A model generated the notes under the pieces. That model was given only the letters and a program-made list of their open reading frames with translations. It made no database searches and was not told where the DNA came from. A stretch of DNA of 45,183 nucleotides from an uncultured Pelagibacteraceae bacterium (GTDB taxonomy: Bacteria > Pseudomonadota > Alphaproteobacteria > Pelagibacterales > Pelagibacteraceae). The stretch lies in contig CACNRH010000006.1 of assembly GCA_902622825.1 (NCBI GenBank), positions 1-45,183 of the forward strand, written 5' to 3'. Both the position numbers and the translations under genes were made by a program. Positions 32,683-39,769 of the stretch are shown one piece after another (within the stretch, counting starts at the first letter, position 1; every line of letters starts with the position of its first letter).

Positions 32683-33655
32683 TTTTTAATAAAATTTTTT
32701 TTACTTTATCCAAGTCTGTCTTGTTGTACGTAGATATTATTGAATAATCTGATTTATTTTTAAATTTAAAATTTTGTAATTTTACATCAACTGTCTTTTT
32801 ATCCATACAATCTGATTTATTAAAAAATATAATCTCCTTTTTTTTTACTAAAGATTTATCATAAGATGCTAGTTCAGACCTTATTTTTTTGTAGTTTGAT
32901 AATAGATTGTCTGCAGTCAAATCTATTAAGTGAATAAGAACCTTACATCTTTCTATATGTCTTAGAAATTTATCTCCTAATCCCACTCCTTTATGAGCTC
33001 CTTCAATTAAACCAGGTATATCCGCTAAAGTAACCTCCCTATTCTTGTAAAAACAAACTCCTAAGTTAGGGTTTAAGGTTGTAAATGGATAATCCGCAAT
33101 TTTAGGTTTTGCTCTTGTTAAAGCTGCTAGCAAACTTGATTTACCTGCATTCGGCAAACCAACAATGCCAATATCAGCAATTACTTTAAGTTGTAACCAA
33201 ATCCAAAACTCTTCACCGACCCTTCCATTAGTTTTTTTTCTTGGCGCTCTATTAACTGAGCTCTTAAATCTTACATTTCCTAAACCACCCTCACCTCCAC
33301 TGGCTACTAAAAATCTATCTTTAGTCTTTGTAAAATCATATATTAAAGTGTTGTTGTCCTCTTCGTATATTTGAGTACCTACTGGCACCTTAAGAATTAG
33401 ATCTTTGCCTTTGGCACCCGATTTATTTCTTTTACTTCCAGGCGACCCATGGCTTGCTTTAAAGTGTTGCGTATATCTGTAATCAATTAATGTATTTAAA
33501 TTTCTATCTGACTCAAAAACTATTGATCCCCCATCACCCCCATCACCACCGTCTGGCCCTCCAAATTCAACAAACTTTTCTCGACGAAAGCTAGCTGATC
33601 CAGAGCCACCATTGCCTGCTTTTATAAATATTTTTGCTTGATCCAAGAATTTCAT
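32672..33655 (-). CDS. obgE: GTPase Obg (CgtA), short form without the OCT domain
   Basis: Obg is a ribosome-assembly and stress-linked GTPase. The glycine-rich Obg fold (residues 1-155; FIKAGNGGSGSASFRREKFVEFGGPDGG...) precedes the G domain with G1 GLPNAGKSS, G3 DIPGLIEG and G4 NKSD. At 327 aa it ends right after the G domain; the variable C-terminal domain of longer Obg proteins (E. coli ~390 aa) is missing, as in several alphaproteobacteria. The G5 region reads ISTYNK instead of the usual SA core. It belongs to the classic rplU-rpmA-obgE order. Confidence 0.96.
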   Translation of the reverse strand: MKFLDQAKIFIKAGNGGSGSASFRREKFVEFGGPDGGDGGDGGSIVFESDRNLNTLIDYRYTQHFKASHGSPGSKRNKSGAKGKDLILKVPVGTQIYEEDNNTLIYDFTKTKDRFLVASGGEGGLGNVRFKSSVNRAPRKKTNGRVGEEFWIWLQLKVIADIGIVGLPNAGKSSLLAALTRAKPKIADYPFTTLNPNLGVCFYKNREVTLADIPGLIEGAHKGVGLGDKFLRHIERCKVLIHLIDLTADNLLSNYKKIRSELASYDKSLVKKKEIIFFNKSDCMDKKTVDVKLQNFKFKNKSDYSIISTYNKTDLDKVKKILLKNVN

Positions 33656-33667
33656 TTTAATAATTTT

Positions 33668-33685
33668 AAATAACTTAAGTTATTT
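33668..33685. repeat. 18-bp perfect A/T-rich palindrome between rpmA and obgE
   Basis: The sequence AAATAACTTAAGTTATTT reads the same on both strands. It lies in the 36-bp gap between the rpmA stop and the obgE start (minus strand). In RNA it could fold as a 7-bp stem with a TTAA loop, but the stem is almost all A-U. It may tune expression between the ribosomal-protein genes and obgE, or be chance in such A/T-rich DNA. Confidence 0.4.
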
Positions 33686-33691
33686 ATAAAC

Positions 33692-33946
33692 TTAATTGGG
33701 GATTACAGATACAAAAGTTCTGTTTAATTTTGATTTTTTGAACTTAACTTTACCTTTGATAAGAGAAAAAATTGAGTGATCTCTTCCCATCCCAACATTG
33801 CTCCCTGGATGAATTTTCGTGCCTCTTTGTCTTACTATTATATTGCCAGGTATAACAAATTGATCGCCAAATTTTTTAACACCAAGCCTACGACCTTTAC
33901 TATCTCGGCCGTTTCGCGATGATCCACCTGCTTTTTTTGTTGCCAT
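33692..33946 (-). CDS. rpmA: 50S ribosomal protein L27
   Basis: L27 reaches the peptidyl-transferase centre with its N-terminal tail. The sequence [20 protein letters not shown] followed by [28 protein letters not shown] and [11 protein letters not shown] is diagnostic. Length is 84 aa, standard. The tail starts directly with the mature-type MATKKAGGS, with no cleavable extension of the Firmicutes kind. It lies 9 bp downstream of rplU. Confidence 0.98.
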   Translation of the reverse strand: MATKKAGGSSRNGRDSKGRRLGVKKFGDQFVIPGNIIVRQRGTKIHPGSNVGMGRDHSIFSLIKGKVKFKKSKLNRTFVSVIPN

Positions 33947-33955
33947 CTTGTTACC

Positions 33956-34363
33956 CTATTTTTTTACCGACTTTTTTATCTCTTTTTTTTCTGTTTTAAC
34001 AGCTTTCTTTTTATTGACTATATCAGCCTCATCAATAATTTTACCGTTTTTTGCTAAAATCTTTGTTATTTGAATTTTTGAATGTCTTTGTCTATGGCCA
34101 TTCTTTTTTCTAGAATTTTTTCTTCTTCTTTTATGGAAAACTAAAATTGTTCTATCTTTTACATTATCTAAAAGTTTAGCTTCCACAGATGCACCTTCAA
34201 TACTTGGGTTTCCAATCTCGGTGTTTTGTTTATCATTTAAAAGCAAAACTTTTTTGAACTTAATCGTTTCACCTTTTTTCGCGTCGAGTTTCTCAACCTC
34301 TAATATTTTACTAGTAGAAACTTTGTATTGTTTACCACCAGTTTCAATTATAGCAAATGACAT
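33956..34363 (-). CDS. rplU: 50S ribosomal protein L21 with basic C-terminal tail
   Basis: L21 binds 23S rRNA near L20. The core (residues 1-102) has FAIIETGGKQYKVS, ILEVEKLDAKKGE and the HKRRRKNSRKKNGHRQRHSKIQITKI signature. It is 135 aa, about 30 longer than E. coli L21, owing to a Lys-rich tail ending in KKSVKK. An AAGGA ribosome-binding site lies at 34373-34377, 9 bases before the ATG, one of the clearest in the window. It heads the operon rplU-rpmA-obgE-proB-proA-nadD-rsfS-ctpA-rppH. Confidence 0.97.
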   Translation of the reverse strand: MSFAIIETGGKQYKVSTSKILEVEKLDAKKGETIKFKKVLLLNDKQNTEIGNPSIEGASVEAKLLDNVKDRTILVFHKRRRKNSRKKNGHRQRHSKIQITKILAKNGKIIDEADIVNKKKAVKTEKKEIKKSVKK

Positions 34364-34389
34364 AAAAATTTTTCCTTAAGTTTTGAGGC

Positions 34390-34417
34390 AATATAGCTCT
34401 CAATTACATCAAGTCAA
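34390..34417 (-). promoter_or_regulatory. Sigma70-like promoter for the rplU operon
   Basis: On the minus strand TTGACT (34412-34417) and TATATT (34390-34395) are separated by 16 bases, each matching the consensus at five of six positions. Transcription would begin near 34383, about 20 bases before the start codon, with AAGGA in between. It lies just after the gloB stop, and there is no terminator between gloB and this promoter, so some readthrough from metX-metW-gloB is possible. Confidence 0.7.
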
Positions 34418-34428
34418 GATTATTGAAG

Positions 34429-35187
34429 CTAAAAATTATCCTTTAAATCCCTTAATTTACTAAATATTTCTTGATCTGTAGAATTCTCCAGTTTTAAAGC
34501 TTTTTTAATTGTCGTATCATCACATCTCAAAAAAATATTAGTTTTTAACTCTTCTTCTAAAGTTGTAGGTATAGTTGGTTGGTGGCTACCTAACTTAGAA
34601 TTGATCATTAGAGCTTTTTTTTTTAAAAATGAGTTATGAGTATCAATATCCAAGCAAAATTCTAAATTTTTTTTTGTATATTCATGACCGCAGTATAGAC
34701 TTGTTTCTGGATCGAGATTTTTTAGTTTGTTTATAGAGTTAAACATTTGCTCGTGCGTACCCTCAAAAACTCTACCGCAACCCAAAGAAAATAAGGTATC
34801 TCCGGTGAAAACGATTTTTTCCTTTTCGAAGTGGAAAGCTATATGCCCACTAGTGTGACCAGGTACGAAGATTACTTTAAACACTAAATTACCTATTTTA
34901 TAGAATCCATTATCGGATAAAAGAATATCAATTCCTGGTATACGATTTTTATCTTTAACAAAGCCAAAAATTTTTGAATTGTATTTTTCTTTTAATCTTA
35001 AGTTTCCATCAACATGATCTGCATGATGATGGGTATTTAAAATATTGTCTAATTTTTTATATTTTTTTATAACTTTGTCACATGCATCAAATTCTGAGGG
35101 ATCAATTATAGAAACGATATTCGATTTTTCTTCATGAATTAAATAACTATAATTGTCACTTAGGCAAGAAATAATTTCTATCTTCAT
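34429..35187 (-). CDS. gloB: Hydroxyacylglutathione hydrolase (glyoxalase II)
   Basis: GloB hydrolyses S-lactoylglutathione to lactate and glutathione in methylglyoxal detoxification. The metallo-beta-lactamase metal motif NTHHHADHVDGN is near residue 55, the HTSGHIAFHF histidine near 115, FTGDTLFSLGCGRVFEGT near 135 and CGHEYTKKNLEF near 168, all glyoxalase II hallmarks. ATG 35187 is chosen over the in-frame TTG at 35196, giving 252 aa. The ATG is one base past the metW stop codon, so the two are tightly coupled. Confidence 0.94.
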   Translation of the reverse strand: MKIEIISCLSDNYSYLIHEEKSNIVSIIDPSEFDACDKVIKKYKKLDNILNTHHHADHVDGNLRLKEKYNSKIFGFVKDKNRIPGIDILLSDNGFYKIGNLVFKVIFVPGHTSGHIAFHFEKEKIVFTGDTLFSLGCGRVFEGTHEQMFNSINKLKNLDPETSLYCGHEYTKKNLEFCLDIDTHNSFLKKKALMINSKLGSHQPTIPTTLEEELKTNIFLRCDDTTIKKALKLENSTDQEIFSKLRDLKDNF

Positions 35188-35188
35188 G

Positions 35189-35782
35189 TTACCCAATCAA
35201 AAAAATTCCTATTTCTGAAAAAAAATTCTTAATTTCCAGATTGTTATTATTTATTAGAGAGGTTTTATCATTATTTATACCGATAACTCTTTTTATTTTA
35301 ATTCTTTTATCCTCACAGTAATTAAATAAATCTTTAATGGTGCACATATGTAAGTTAGGGGTGTTATACCAAGTGTTCGGTAAAGTTTTTGTAACTGGCA
35401 TTTTTCCAAAAAATAAAAGATTTATTCTTACTTTCCAGAATCCAAAATTAGGTATTGAAACTATAACTGATTTGCCGATTCTCAAAAGTTCTCTCATAAC
35501 TTTGTTTGGATCGTAAAAAGCTTGAAGTGTTTGACTTAAAATTACATAATCAAAAGATTGATTTGGAAATTGGTGAAGTTCTGTTTCAGCATTACCTTGA
35601 ATAACAGGTAGACCTTTATGAATACATTGCTGAACATTATTTTGATTAAGCTCTAAACCTCTAACTTCTATGTTTTTATCTTTCCTAAGCAAACTCATTA
35701 AGGATCCGTCTCCACAACCTACATCTAAGACTCTGGTGTTGTTAGGCAATAAATTTGCGATTACTTTAAATTCACTTTTCAT
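35189..35782 (-). CDS. metW: MetW-like methyltransferase-fold protein of methionine synthesis
   Basis: MetW is a Rossmann methyltransferase-fold protein that in proteobacteria accompanies MetX and is needed for homoserine acylation. The SAM-type loop RVLDVGCGDGSLMSLL is near residue 18, then LSQTLQAFYDPNKVMRELLRIGKSVIVSIPNFGFW and LPNTWYNTPNLHMCTIKDL, both typical of MetW. Two in-frame ATGs exist (35797 and 35782); 35782 matches the usual short N terminus (MKSEFKVIANLLP) and leaves an 11-bp overlap with metX. With the upstream ATG it would be five residues longer. Confidence 0.92.
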   Translation of the reverse strand: MKSEFKVIANLLPNNTRVLDVGCGDGSLMSLLRKDKNIEVRGLELNQNNVQQCIHKGLPVIQGNAETELHQFPNQSFDYVILSQTLQAFYDPNKVMRELLRIGKSVIVSIPNFGFWKVRINLLFFGKMPVTKTLPNTWYNTPNLHMCTIKDLFNYCEDKRIKIKRVIGINNDKTSLINNNNLEIKNFFSEIGIFLIG

Positions 35783-36905
35783 TTTTAAATTTCTCATACA
35801 TGGAGTCTATAAAACCCTTTAATGTTTTTAAAAAATCTGGTTCATCTAACAAGAAAGAATCGTGGCCCTTATCTGTAGTTATTTCAGAATATGAGACATC
35901 AGCACCAGATGCATTCAAGGCAATAACTATATCTTTATTATCTTTGGTTGTATAAAGCCAATCAGAGGAGAAAGATATTACCAGAAATTTTGTTCTCTGA
36001 TTTTTGAAAGCTTCAACTAAGCCTCCCTTAAATTGTTTTGAAAGATCAAAATAATCCATGGCTCTGGTTATATACAAAATTGAATTTGCATCAAACCTTT
36101 CAACAAATGCGTAACCTTGATGTCTTAAATAGCTCTCGACTTGAAAATCCGCATTAAAACTAAATTCGTAATCAGCCTTTTCCTGCAACTTACGTCCAAA
36201 TTTTTCCTGCATACCTTTTTCGGATAAATAACTTATATGTCCAACCATCCTTGCTACTGCTAAACCATTCTTTGGCTGAACATTCTTAAGAAAATATTTT
36301 CCGTTATCCCACACAGGGTCAGCCATTATTGATTGACGAGCTAATTCATTTAATGCAATATTTTGTGCACTATGACTTGCACTACAAGCAATTGGAATTG
36401 CTGAAAAAGTTTTATCAGGAAAAGTTGAGCAGAATTGAAGTAATTGCATCCCGCCCATAGAGCCACCTGTAGCACAAAGTAGTTTTTTAATACCAAGATT
36501 TTCAAGTAAAGTCTCTTGAGCTCTTACCATGTCTCTTATAGTAATTACTGGAAAATTTAATCCATAAGGCTGATTAGTTTCAGGATTAATATTTCTAGGA
36601 CCTAGTGAGCCCATACAGCCACCTATTACATTAGCGCAAATAACAAAATATTTGTTAGTATCTATAGCTTTGCCTGGACCTACGGCGGTAACCCACCATC
36701 CTTCCTTATTGGTAATAGGGTTAGTTCCGGTAACATATTGATCACCTGTTAGAGCATGAAAAACAAGTATTGCATTATTTTTGTCTGAGTTTAATTTTCC
36801 ATATGTTTCATATGCCAAAGGAAAATTATTTATTGTTTTTCCACAATCTAGTTTTAGTGGTTTTGAAACTTCAAGTTTTCTAATATTTTCAAGTTTTATA
36901 TTCAT
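35772..36905 (-). CDS. metX: Homoserine O-acetyltransferase (MetX family)
   Basis: MetX acylates homoserine, the first committed step of methionine synthesis. It is an alpha/beta hydrolase of about 377 aa with LAYETYG, VFHALTGDQ, the nucleophile elbow GGSMGGMQ and the C-terminal Asp/His in DKGHDSFLLD. ATG 36905 is chosen; a longer in-frame start at 36935 would fall inside the riboswitch terminator. The T-run of the terminator ends two bases before the ATG, leaving no room for a classic ribosome-binding site. The leader carries a SAM-II riboswitch. Acetyl versus succinyl specificity cannot be settled by eye. Confidence 0.95.
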   Translation of the reverse strand: MNIKLENIRKLEVSKPLKLDCGKTINNFPLAYETYGKLNSDKNNAILVFHALTGDQYVTGTNPITNKEGWWVTAVGPGKAIDTNKYFVICANVIGGCMGSLGPRNINPETNQPYGLNFPVITIRDMVRAQETLLENLGIKKLLCATGGSMGGMQLLQFCSTFPDKTFSAIPIACSASHSAQNIALNELARQSIMADPVWDNGKYFLKNVQPKNGLAVARMVGHISYLSEKGMQEKFGRKLQEKADYEFSFNADFQVESYLRHQGYAFVERFDANSILYITRAMDYFDLSKQFKGGLVEAFKNQRTKFLVISFSSDWLYTTKDNKDIVIALNASGADVSYSEITTDKGHDSFLLDEPDFLKTLKGFIDSMYEKFKNEK

Positions 36906-36907
36906 CC

Positions 36908-36933
36908 AAAAAAAAAGCCCAGCTAAACTGGGC
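36908..36933 (-). terminator. Intrinsic terminator of the metX riboswitch
   Basis: On the minus strand GCCCAG-TTTAG-CTGGGC forms a 6-bp stem with a 5-nt loop followed by nine T residues. It lies between the SAM-II aptamer and the metX ATG, which starts two bases after the T-run. The loop and left arm (CCCAGTTTAGC) are complementary to the aptamer's 3' end, so the terminator can be displaced by an alternative pairing. Confidence 0.9.
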
Positions 36934-36949
36934 ATCTACCCCTTTTAGC
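36922..36949 (-). promoter_or_regulatory. Predicted anti-terminator pairing in the metX leader
   Basis: On the minus strand GCTAAA (36949-36944) is perfectly complementary to TTTAGC (36927-36922), and the following GGG can pair with CCC (36932-36930) across a short loop. This hairpin uses the terminator's left arm and loop and the 3' end of the SAM-II aptamer, so it cannot coexist with either. Ligand-free RNA would read through; SAM-bound RNA would terminate. This is inferred from complementarity alone. Confidence 0.7.
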
Positions 36950-36990
36950 AAAATTTATTCAGCGCTTGCAATTTGGTTAAATCAGCGCTT
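36939..36990 (-). promoter_or_regulatory. SAM-II riboswitch aptamer controlling metX
   Basis: The minus-strand RNA closely matches the SAM-II consensus. P1 is AGCGCT (36989-36984) paired with AGCGCT (36966-36961). The conserved loop TGATTTAACC follows the 5' strand, and the tail contains the conserved GCTAAAAGGGG. AAATT in the P1 loop is complementary to AATTT in the tail, forming the H-type pseudoknot. From memory it is very similar to the Sargasso Sea metX aptamer used for the SAM-II crystal structure. SAM binding should shut off metX-metW. Confidence 0.93.
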
Positions 36991-36994
36991 CGAA

Positions 36995-37023
36995 TTAGTA
37001 CTAAATCGTCTTAAACTTGTCAA
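36995..37023 (-). promoter_or_regulatory. Probable metX promoter
   Basis: On the minus strand a perfect -35 TTGACA (37018-37023) stands 17 bases from a weaker -10 TACTAA (36995-37000). The predicted start falls within a few bases of the 5' end of the SAM-II aptamer, which is what a riboswitch leader needs. The -35 overlaps a -35-like element for hisC on the opposite strand. Confidence 0.55.
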
Positions 37024-37046
37024 ATTAGTATGCAAAGAGTTATAGC
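37017..37046 (+). promoter_or_regulatory. Probable hisC-tyrA promoter
   Basis: TTGTCA (37017-37022) and TATAGC (37041-37046) are 18 bases apart, about 35 bases before the hisC ATG. The -35 overlaps that of the divergent metX promoter on the complementary strand, the shared core being TTGTCAA/TTGACAA. A second A/T-rich -10 candidate (TATATA near 37061) lies closer to the gene. Confidence 0.4.
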
Positions 37047-37081
37047 AATATTGATATTTTTTATATAAAAAATTACTAATT

Positions 37082-38167
37082 ATGAGTTTTCCAAAAGCAA
37101 ACAAGATAAATGCTGAAAAATACGTGGCTGGGTTAAGCTTATTTAAGCAAAAGGTAGCCAAAGTAAAATTGTCAGCCAACGAGTCAGCTTTAGGACCAAG
37201 CCCAAAAGCAATCCAAGAGTATAAAAAGGTAGCTAATAATTTTAAAAGATACCCAGATTCTGACGGTACGTTTTTGAGAAAATTATTAGCAAAAAAGTTT
37301 CATTTAGATTTCAAAAGAATTATTTTAGGCTCAGGATCAGATCAAATATTTGAATTAATATGTAAAGCTTTTATTAGAAAAGGAGATGAGGTAATTGTTC
37401 CTCAATTTAGTTTTATAATCTATAGAATTTACAGTAAAATAAACGGAGCAAAAATTGTTTATGCTAAAGAAAAAGATTTAAAGGTATCTGTTGAGAATAT
37501 CTTAGCTAAAGTAACAAATAAAACTAAGCTAGTATTTTTGGCAAATCCTAATAACCCAACGGGGACTTATATTTCCAAGAAAGATATTTTAAAACTAAGA
37601 AAAAAATTAAGAAAAAATATTTTGCTTGTGGTTGACGATGCATACTTCGAATATGCTCAAATTAATAAAAACTTTGATTCCGGTCTTAGCCTTTTCAAAA
37701 ATTATAAAAATGTTTTAGTTACTAGAACTTTCTCCAAAATATATGGTTTGGCTGGATTACGAGTAGGTTGGGGATATTCCTCGAATGAAATCATTAAATC
37801 TTTAAATATGTTAAAACCTCCTTTTAATGTAAACAGGGCTGCATTATTCGCTGCATCAGCATCTGTTAAAGATACCAAATGGTTAAGAAAAGAAATTAAA
37901 CACGTTAGCAAGTGGGCAAAAAAGTTTTTTAAAATATTTCAAAGCTTAAATATAGAGACTAATTATGGTCACGCAAATTTTATGTTAATAAATTTTGACA
38001 AGATTAGAAAAAACTCAAAAAAAATTTTTCTTAGATTAGCTAACGCAGGTATTTTAGTTAGAAAGATGGAAGTTTATAAAATTAAAAACTCATTACGAGT
38101 AACCATTGGAAGTTCTAAAGAAAATATTAAATTTTTAAGAGCTCTTAAAAAGGCAGTAAATGTTTAA
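37082..38167 (+). CDS. hisC: Histidinol-phosphate aminotransferase-family enzyme
   Basis: This PLP enzyme of the HisC family (361 aa) transfers amino groups in histidine synthesis and often also to prephenate or phenylpyruvate. KLSANESALGPSPKAI near residue 30, LGSGSDQIFELICKAF, LANPNNPTGTYI, DDAYFEYA and the PLP lysine in TRTFSKIYGLAGLRVGWG are visible. Because it is followed directly by tyrA (8-bp overlap) and lies next to metX rather than other his genes, an aromatic-acid aminotransferase role is likely (inference). No his operon gene is in the window. Confidence 0.93.
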   Translation: MSFPKANKINAEKYVAGLSLFKQKVAKVKLSANESALGPSPKAIQEYKKVANNFKRYPDSDGTFLRKLLAKKFHLDFKRIILGSGSDQIFELICKAFIRKGDEVIVPQFSFIIYRIYSKINGAKIVYAKEKDLKVSVENILAKVTNKTKLVFLANPNNPTGTYISKKDILKLRKKLRKNILLVVDDAYFEYAQINKNFDSGLSLFKNYKNVLVTRTFSKIYGLAGLRVGWGYSSNEIIKSLNMLKPPFNVNRAALFAASASVKDTKWLRKEIKHVSKWAKKFFKIFQSLNIETNYGHANFMLINFDKIRKNSKKIFLRLANAGILVRKMEVYKIKNSLRVTIGSSKENIKFLRALKKAVNV

Positions 38168-39065
38168 AAATATTTGCATAATAGGTTGCGGATTAATTGG
38201 ATCTTCAATTTTAAGGTCTGCAAAAAAAAAGAAATTATCAAAAAAAATAACTGTCTTTGATAAGTCAATATCTGTTCGAAGGTATTTAAAAAGAAACAAA
38301 TTATGCAATAATATTTCAGCAAATTTAAAAAAATCAGTTATTGGAGCGGATTTAGTTATTATCGCCTCTCCATTAAGTTCATATGATGGAATATTAAGGA
38401 CGATCAAAGATAATCTCAAAGTAGGCACAATACTTACAGATACAGGGTCAGTTAAAAGAAAAATTAATGATGTCACAAAAAAGTTAAAAATTAAGAACGT
38501 ATCCTGGATCGCTTCACATCCAATTGCGGGAACTGAGGAGAGCGGACCAGAAGCTGGTGACCTAAATCTTTTTAAGGGGAGATGGTGCGTTTTATCTCCG
38601 TCAAAAAAATCAAAAAAAAAAGATCTTATAAAATTAGAAAAATTTTGGATGCAATTAGGCAGCAAAGTCAAAATTATGAGCTTTTCAGAACATGACTACA
38701 TATTATCCTTAACAAGTCATTTACCTCATGCGATAGCATATAATTTGGTAATAACTGCAATTCAAAATGACAATAAATCTAAAAAAGAAATTGTAAAATA
38801 TAGCGCTGGCGGCTTAAGAGATTTTACCAGAATAGCTTCGTCTAATCCAATAATGTGGAAGGATATATTTTTGGATAATTCAGACAATATGGTTAAGATT
38901 CTAAGCTTGTTTATTAAGAATATAAATAAATTTAAAAATGCAATTCGTAGAGGAGATAGTGCGAAATTACTTAATATTTTTAAATTAACAAAAACTGTAA
39001 GGGAAGATATTATTAAAGCTGGTCAGGATACTGATAAACCAGATTTTGGCAGAAAAAAAAGTTAA
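38160..39065 (+). CDS. tyrA: Prephenate (or arogenate) dehydrogenase
   Basis: TyrA oxidatively decarboxylates prephenate or arogenate in tyrosine synthesis. N-terminal NAD fold ICIIGCGLIGSSILRSA, LVIIASPLSSYDGIL, DTGSVKR, the active-site segment ASHPIAGTEESGPEAG and HDYILSLTSHLPHAIAYNLV match the family; SAGGLRDFTRIASSNPIMWKDI lies near 220. It is 301 aa and lacks both a chorismate mutase domain and an ACT domain. Its stop codon shares a TTAA with the stop of the convergent plsC. Confidence 0.95.
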   Translation: MFKNICIIGCGLIGSSILRSAKKKKLSKKITVFDKSISVRRYLKRNKLCNNISANLKKSVIGADLVIIASPLSSYDGILRTIKDNLKVGTILTDTGSVKRKINDVTKKLKIKNVSWIASHPIAGTEESGPEAGDLNLFKGRWCVLSPSKKSKKKDLIKLEKFWMQLGSKVKIMSFSEHDYILSLTSHLPHAIAYNLVITAIQNDNKSKKEIVKYSAGGLRDFTRIASSNPIMWKDIFLDNSDNMVKILSLFIKNINKFKNAIRRGDSAKLLNIFKLTKTVREDIIKAGQDTDKPDFGRKKS

Positions 39066-39769
39066 ATTGATTTTTCTGACTCCATATAGATTTTGTTTTC
39101 TAATTCTTCCATAAATTCCTTCCGATCTTTCCCGGGTTCGATAGGTTCTAAGAAGGTGATTATTATATCTCCATTATATTTTAGGAAACTATTTTTTGGC
39201 CAAACTTTGCCAGAGTTTAAAGCTACCGGCACACAGGCCATATTCAAAGTTTCATAAATTTTACCGACACCTTTTTTGAATGGAACTCTTTCACCTAATT
39301 TGACTCTTGTTCCCTGAGGAAAGATCAGTAATGGCCTTTTCTCCACAGATAAAGTATTCTTAATTTTTTCAAAGAAACCTAAATTTTCTTTTGTGGTGGT
39401 ATCTCTTATTATTTCAATTGAATTAATTTTTCTTAAATACCAACCAAATAAGGGAATTCTAAGAAGTTCCTTCTTCAAGATAAAAATTGGATAATCTATT
39501 GGCGCTTGGAGTGCGAATGTTTCGAACATAGATTGGTGTGCAGAAGCAATGAAGAACTTTTCCTGTTTTTTTAAATTTTCTAAACCATTAAAAATTACTT
39601 TTGATCTTAAAATATTTTTCACTAGAAATATTACATAATGAGCCAAAAACTTTCCAAACGATAAAGTGCCTTTTTTTGGGAGCGCTAAAGTTGGGAACGC
39701 AATTATTAAAACTAGGGCAATACCAAAGAACAAAAAAAAATTGAATATCAATGATTTTAAAAACTGCAT
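39062..39769 (-). CDS. plsC: 1-acyl-sn-glycerol-3-phosphate acyltransferase
   Basis: PlsC adds the second acyl chain to make phosphatidic acid at the inner membrane. An N-terminal hydrophobic helix (residues 5-28) is followed by acyltransferase motif I ASAHQSMFETFAL, with Glu in place of the usual Asp of HX4D, a variant seen in other alphaproteobacterial PlsC proteins as far as I recall. Motif III is FPQGTRV and motif IV is CVPVALNSGKVWP. Length 235 aa is typical. It follows lysA with a one-base overlap. Confidence 0.93.
   Translation of the reverse strand: MQFLKSLIFNFFLFFGIALVLIIAFPTLALPKKGTLSFGKFLAHYVIFLVKNILRSKVIFNGLENLKKQEKFFIASAHQSMFETFALQAPIDYPIFILKKELLRIPLFGWYLRKINSIEIIRDTTTKENLGFFEKIKNTLSVEKRPLLIFPQGTRVKLGERVPFKKGVGKIYETLNMACVPVALNSGKVWPKNSFLKYNGDIIITFLEPIEPGKDRKEFMEELENKIYMESEKSI

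Noticed and set aside
34364-34428. Terminator after gloB
   Set aside because: No stem-loop plus T-run is visible on the minus strand; the gap holds the rplU promoter instead.
36906-36935. N-terminal extension of metX starting at the ATG at 36935
   Set aside because: The extension would translate the riboswitch terminator stem and T-run; the conserved protein begins at the ATG at 36905.
36905-36990. A tandem SAM-II/SAM-V arrangement, which I recall from related marine bacteria
   Set aside because: The metX ATG follows two bases after the terminator T-run, leaving no room for a second aptamer.
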